The notes beneath the pieces were generated by a model that worked only from the letters and a program-made list of their open reading frames with translations, made no database searches and had not been told where the DNA came from. Shown here piece after piece: positions 5,110 to 7,785 of a stretch of DNA of 7,785 nucleotides. The DNA comes from SXOA01 sp964444865 (GTDB taxonomy: Bacteria; Planctomycetota; Planctomycetia; Pirellulales; Pirellulaceae), in assembly GCA_964444865.1 (NCBI GenBank), contig CAYUJE010000299.1:1-7785 (forward strand). The letters run 5' to 3'. The translations under genes were made by a program, and so were the position numbers. Each line of letters opens with the position of its first letter. Positions within the stretch are counted from its first letter, which is position 1.

Positions 5110-6362
5110 TGTCGTCAACCGAGCCAAGCCGCTCGCCCGTCAATCTCGACTTCCTGCGCATCCGCGGCGCTCGCACGCACAATCTCAAGAATATCAGCCT
5201 CGACATCCCGCTGGGGAAGCTCGTTGTCATCACCGGACCCAGCGGCTCCGGAAAGAGCAGCCTGGCGTTCGATACGATTTATGCCGAGGGGCAGCGGCAG
5301 TACATCGAGAGCCTGAGCACGTATGCCCGGCAGTTCTTTGATCAGCTCGAACGGCCGGATGTTGATTCCATCAGCGGGCTCTCGCCGGTCATCTGCATCG
5401 ACCAGCATTCGGGGCAGCCCAATCCGAGAAGCACCGTCGCCACGACAACGGAAATTCACGATTACCTGCGGCTGCTGTTTGCCCGTGCGGGCGATGTGAA
5501 ATGCCATCTCTGTGGCGAGCCCATCCGCCAGCAATCGCTGGAACAGATTCAAGAGAGCCTACTGGCCTCACCGGTGGGAACCAAGGTCATGCTCCTCGCT
5601 CCGCTCGTGCGCGGCAAAAAAGGGGAACATGCCGAAGTGCTGGCGCAAGTCCGCAAGGCAGGGCTGGTCCGGATTCGCATCGACGGGGTCATCCATGATC
5701 TCGACCAGGCTCCACCGCTCGATGGCCGAAAACCCCACACCCTTGAGGCCGTCGTGGACCGGCTGATGATTCGGGAAGGGATGTCCGCGCGGCTGGCGGA
5801 GTCGTTGAATCTGGCCATCAAGCATGGCAGCGGCGTGGTGATTGCCGTCGTCGAACGGGATCAGGGGACGTGGGAAGATCGAATCTTTAGCACGCTCTAC
5901 GCCTGCCCGTCCTGCGGCGTGGCTGTGGCCGAAATCGAGCCCCGAACTTTCAGTTTCAACAGTCCCTACGGCGCGTGCCCCCAGTGCGAAGGGCTGGGGA
6001 CTCAGCGTGATTTTGATTTAGAGTTGTTTCGCCACACGCATTCCGAGTCAGCCGCCGTCAGTGATGAGGAACTTCGGCTGACGTTGCAGCGAGATCTGGC
6101 CACCGCGACGGACGCGACGCGAAAGGAAGAACTGGAAGCGCAACTCACCGACGTTCCTTGCTCTGCCTGTCATGGTGCCCGACTGCGTCCGGAAGCCACG
6201 AGCGTCCTCGTGGGGGGAAGGAACATCCATCACATCTGCCAGATGTCCGTGAGCGACGCCAAGGAGTTCTTCGGCCGCGTCACGTTTGGCGAGGAGCAAG
6301 CTCTCATCGCCACGCCGCTATTGGGTGAAATCTCCAAGCGACTAACGTTTTGGAAAAGGTAG
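5109..6362 (+). CDS. uvrA: Excinuclease ABC subunit A, 5' part (frameshifted)
   Basis: N-terminal half of UvrA, the damage-sensing ATPase of UvrABC nucleotide excision repair. From ATG 5109: Walker A GPSGSGKSS (43-51), Q-loop region with STYARQFFDQLE (about 69-80), C132/C135, a UvrB-binding domain (about 132-245, with MLLAPLVRGKKGEH and VVDRLMIREG), and a zinc module C266/C269 with C290/C293. It then goes quickly to C351/C354 (PCSACHGARLRPEA). In E. coli UvrA the last two cysteine pairs are, from memory, about 120-130 residues apart; here only 57. The UvrB-binding domain marks it as UvrA1-type rather than UvrA2. The frame ends at TAG 6360 after KRLTFWKR, whereas homologues continue RLxFLxxVGLGYLTL, which is found in the -1 frame. 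ATG 5109 overlaps the toxin-2 stop by one base; ATG 5097 (MGEI more) is an alternative. Confidence 0.9.
   Translation: MSSTEPSRSPVNLDFLRIRGARTHNLKNISLDIPLGKLVVITGPSGSGKSSLAFDTIYAEGQRQYIESLSTYARQFFDQLERPDVDSISGLSPVICIDQHSGQPNPRSTVATTTEIHDYLRLLFARAGDVKCHLCGEPIRQQSLEQIQESLLASPVGTKVMLLAPLVRGKKGEHAEVLAQVRKAGLVRIRIDGVIHDLDQAPPLDGRKPHTLEAVVDRLMIREGMSARLAESLNLAIKHGSGVVIAVVERDQGTWEDRIFSTLYACPSCGVAVAEIEPRTFSFNSPYGACPQCEGLGTQRDFDLELFRHTHSESAAVSDEELRLTLQRDLATATDATRKEELEAQLTDVPCSACHGARLRPEATSVLVGGRNIHHICQMSVSDAKEFFGRVTFGEEQALIATPLLGEISKRLTFWKR
6348..6351 (+). other. uvrA: -1 frameshift site within uvrA
   Basis: The sequence ACG TTT TGG AAA AGG TAG terminates the first frame. One extra T in the TTTT run, or a ribosomal slip of one base back on TTT, gives T-F-L-E-K-V-G-L-G-Y, which matches the conserved UvrA junction FLxxVGLGYLTL. 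Correcting instead at the AAAA run (6354-6357) would give F-W-K-K-V, a poorer match. A missing base in the sequence or a real inactivating deletion are both possible. No classic X-XXY-YYZ slippery heptamer is seen. Confidence 0.85.
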
Positions 6363-7783
6363 GGCTGGGTTACATCACACTCGACAGGGCCAGCAATTCA
6401 CTCTCCGGCGGAGAGTTCCAGCGGGTCCGCCTCGCCACGGGAATCGGTTCCGGATTGACCGGCATCTTGTACATCTTGGACGAGCCCTCGATTGGCCTGC
6501 ATCCTCGCGACACTGTGCGCCTCATTGCTGCCCTGCGGGAATTGCAATCGCAGGATAACACCGTGCTGGTCGTGGAACACGACGAGGCCGTGATGCTGGC
6601 TGCCGATTGGTTGATTGACGTTGGACCGGGGGCGGGGATCCGCGGTGGAGAAATCATTGCGGAAGGAACGCCGAGACAGGTGGCGGAGAACGAGCGGTCA
6701 GTGACGGGGCGATATCTTAGCGGAAAGGAAAGGGGGGGACTCACGGCGAGGCACAAAGGCACAGAGGCAGAAGACAGACTTCGCGAAGCGAAGCGGACGA
6801 TTGTTCTGGGGGGGGTAACGACGCATAACCTCAAAAACGTGACCGTTGAATTTCCGCTCGGCAAGTTGATTGGAGTCAGCGGTGTCAGTGGCTCGGGGAA
6901 AAGTTCGCTGATCAACGAAACACTCACACCCGCGATTCTGCGCAGGCTGGGCTTGACCACCAAAAAACCTGGCCCCTTCGCGCAGCTCACGGGCGTCGAG
7001 AACATCGACAAGCTGATCGAGATCGATCAGTCACCGCTGGGCCGTTCCCCCAAAAGCAACCCGGCCACCTACAGCGGCGTCTTCGACGAGATTCGAAAGG
7101 TTTTTGCCGCCACCAAGGAAGCCAAGGCCCTGGGCTTTCGCGCCAGCCGTTTCAGTTTCAATGCGTCCGGGGGAAGGTGCGAGGAGTGCCAGGGACAGGG
7201 AATGAAAAAGATCGAGATGAACTTCCTGCCGGACCTCTATGTCTGCTGCCCCGTCTGCGGCGGTCAGAGGTTCAATCGACAGACGCTGGCGGTCAAGTTC
7301 AAGGGCAAGAGCATCGCCGACGTGTTGGCAATGCCCACCGTAGAAGCAGTTTCGTTTTTTGAGAATATCCCCGCCATTCATCGTACTCTTCAATCGCTGC
7401 ATAGCGTCGGCCTGGGATATTTGCCCCTCGGTCAAAGCAGCACCACGCTCTCCGGCGGCGAGGCTCAAAGGATCAAACTTGCCACGGAATTAGCCCGACC
7501 CGAAACGGGCCGCACGCTCTATGTCCTCGACGAACCGACTACCGGTCTGCATGCCGCCGACGTGCGGCAACTCATCGGCGTGCTCCAGGCTCTTGTTTCT
7601 CGGGGCAACACCGTGCTGGTCATCGAGCACAATCTGGACGTGCTTCGCGCCTGCGATTGGCTCATCGACCTCGGACCAGAAGGTGGAGCCGAAGGGGGCT
7701 GCTTGCTCTTCACGGGCCCGCCACATGAATTGGTGAAACAAACAGAGAATGCCACAGGCCAGTTTCTGAGTACTGAGTACTGA
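6350..7783 (+). CDS. uvrA: Excinuclease ABC subunit A, 3' part (continuation after the frameshift)
   Basis: 477 codons in the -1 frame, from TTG 6350 to TGA 7781-7783. The TTG is the codon where homology resumes, not a likely start: no Shine-Dalgarno site precedes it. It holds the end of ATPase I: signature LSGGE (18-22), Walker B LDEPS (43-47) and H-loop H77. Then come a linker (about 126-153) and ATPase II: Walker A GVSGSGKSS (178-186), zinc module C277/C280 and C300/C303 with an extra C299, signature LSGGE (367-371), Walker B LDEPTTGLH (393-401) and H427. Everything needed for function is intact, which argues against an old pseudogene. Joined to the first part the protein would be about 890 residues, against 940 in E. 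coli. The linker carries an 8-bp tandem repeat and the last codons come from a heptamer repeat. Confidence 0.92.
   Translation: MEKVGLGYITLDRASNSLSGGEFQRVRLATGIGSGLTGILYILDEPSIGLHPRDTVRLIAALRELQSQDNTVLVVEHDEAVMLAADWLIDVGPGAGIRGGEIIAEGTPRQVAENERSVTGRYLSGKERGGLTARHKGTEAEDRLREAKRTIVLGGVTTHNLKNVTVEFPLGKLIGVSGVSGSGKSSLINETLTPAILRRLGLTTKKPGPFAQLTGVENIDKLIEIDQSPLGRSPKSNPATYSGVFDEIRKVFAATKEAKALGFRASRFSFNASGGRCEECQGQGMKKIEMNFLPDLYVCCPVCGGQRFNRQTLAVKFKGKSIADVLAMPTVEAVSFFENIPAIHRTLQSLHSVGLGYLPLGQSSTTLSGGEAQRIKLATELARPETGRTLYVLDEPTTGLHAADVRQLIGVLQALVSRGNTVLVIEHNLDVLRACDWLIDLGPEGGAEGGCLLFTGPPHELVKQTENATGQFLSTEY
6746..6769 (+). repeat. 8-bp tandem repeat inside the UvrA inter-ATPase linker
   Basis: Three consecutive octamers end in AGGCA: GCGAGGCA, CAAAGGCA, CAGAGGCA. 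On the other strand this reads as a TGCCTCTG/TGCCTTTG type run, resembling CT/TG-rich repeats I recall between genes in planctomycetes and other phyla. The unit is not a multiple of three, so the encoded peptide (ARHKGTEAE) is not repetitive. The block is bracketed by a G7 run (6732-6738) and a G8 run (6808-6815) and is followed by the palindrome CTTCGCGAAG (6779-6788). Confidence 0.5.
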
Positions 7784-7785
7784 GT
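7766..7785 (+). repeat. Perfect 7-bp tandem repeat across the uvrA stop codon
   Basis: CTGAGTA, CTGAGTA, CTGAGT: two full units and six bases of a third, cut by the window edge. The repeat encodes the last five residues (LSTEY) and supplies the TGA at 7781-7783. It shares the GAGT core and 7-bp period with 1318-1352 and 1883-1917. Confidence 0.75.

Noticed and set aside
6348..6360. Programmed ribosomal frameshifting in uvrA as an established feature
   Set aside because: There is no X-XXY-YYZ heptamer and I see no clear downstream stimulatory structure; a missing T in a homopolymer explains the data equally well.
6370..7011. 213-codon open frame on the minus strand inside uvrA
   Set aside because: It is Ser/Arg/Pro-rich with no motif, and the opposite strand encodes conserved ATPase signatures.
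1..7785. CRISPR array, tRNA, rRNA, IS element or phage genes
   Set aside because: I looked for repeat-spacer patterns, transposase motifs, terminal inverted repeats and tRNA-like cloverleaf elements by eye on both strands and found none.

Overview
The window looks like a scaffold from a planctomycete-type bacterium (Pirellulales-like; inference). Reasons: moderately GC-rich DNA, an exported lactonase-fold beta-propeller, an HTTM-like membrane protein, small RelE/ParE-type toxin-antitoxin (TA) pairs threaded between ordinary genes, and degenerate GAGT-rich heptamer repeats between genes. All genes recognised here lie on the + strand. A run of exactly 100 N (4056-4155) is an assembly gap, so the true distance across it is unknown.

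Layout. Bases 1-121 are upstream sequence, possibly with the last codons of a preceding gene. 122-1315 encodes a secreted lactonase-family seven-bladed propeller. After its stop comes a 7-bp-periodic repeat, then a small membrane-anchored protein of unknown function (1357-1806). A 126-bp spacer with a second heptamer block leads to TA pair 1 (TTG-started antitoxin 1933-2121, ParE/RelE-like toxin 2109-2429). The toxin stop overlaps by one base the start of an HTTM-like multi-pass membrane protein (2429-3334). This overlaps a pteridine-reductase-like short-chain dehydrogenase (3303 into the gap). Beyond the gap is most of a YhcH/YjgK/YiaL-family protein (to 4582).

A near-consensus promoter overlaps that stop codon and precedes TA pair 2 (4625-4858 and 4855-5109). 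The stop of the second toxin again overlaps by one base the best start of the next gene, uvrA. UvrA (5109-7783) has all its ATPase and zinc motifs but is split by a -1 frameshift at 6348-6351, where one T seems to be missing. Its zinc-module insertion region is much shorter than usual, and its inter-ATPase linker carries a short tandem repeat. The uvrA stop codon lies inside a perfect heptamer repeat that runs to the window end.

How the genes relate. The folate/pterin-type reductase, YhcH protein, lactonase and UvrA do not form one recognisable pathway. The notable architecture is that two unrelated TA pairs are each tightly coupled to the following chromosomal gene. TA pair 1 also separates two membrane proteins that may belong together. 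I see no prophage, IS element, CRISPR array, tRNA or rRNA. No new defence or metabolic system can be supported from this sequence; the best leads are the uvrA anomalies and the TA/host-gene coupling.
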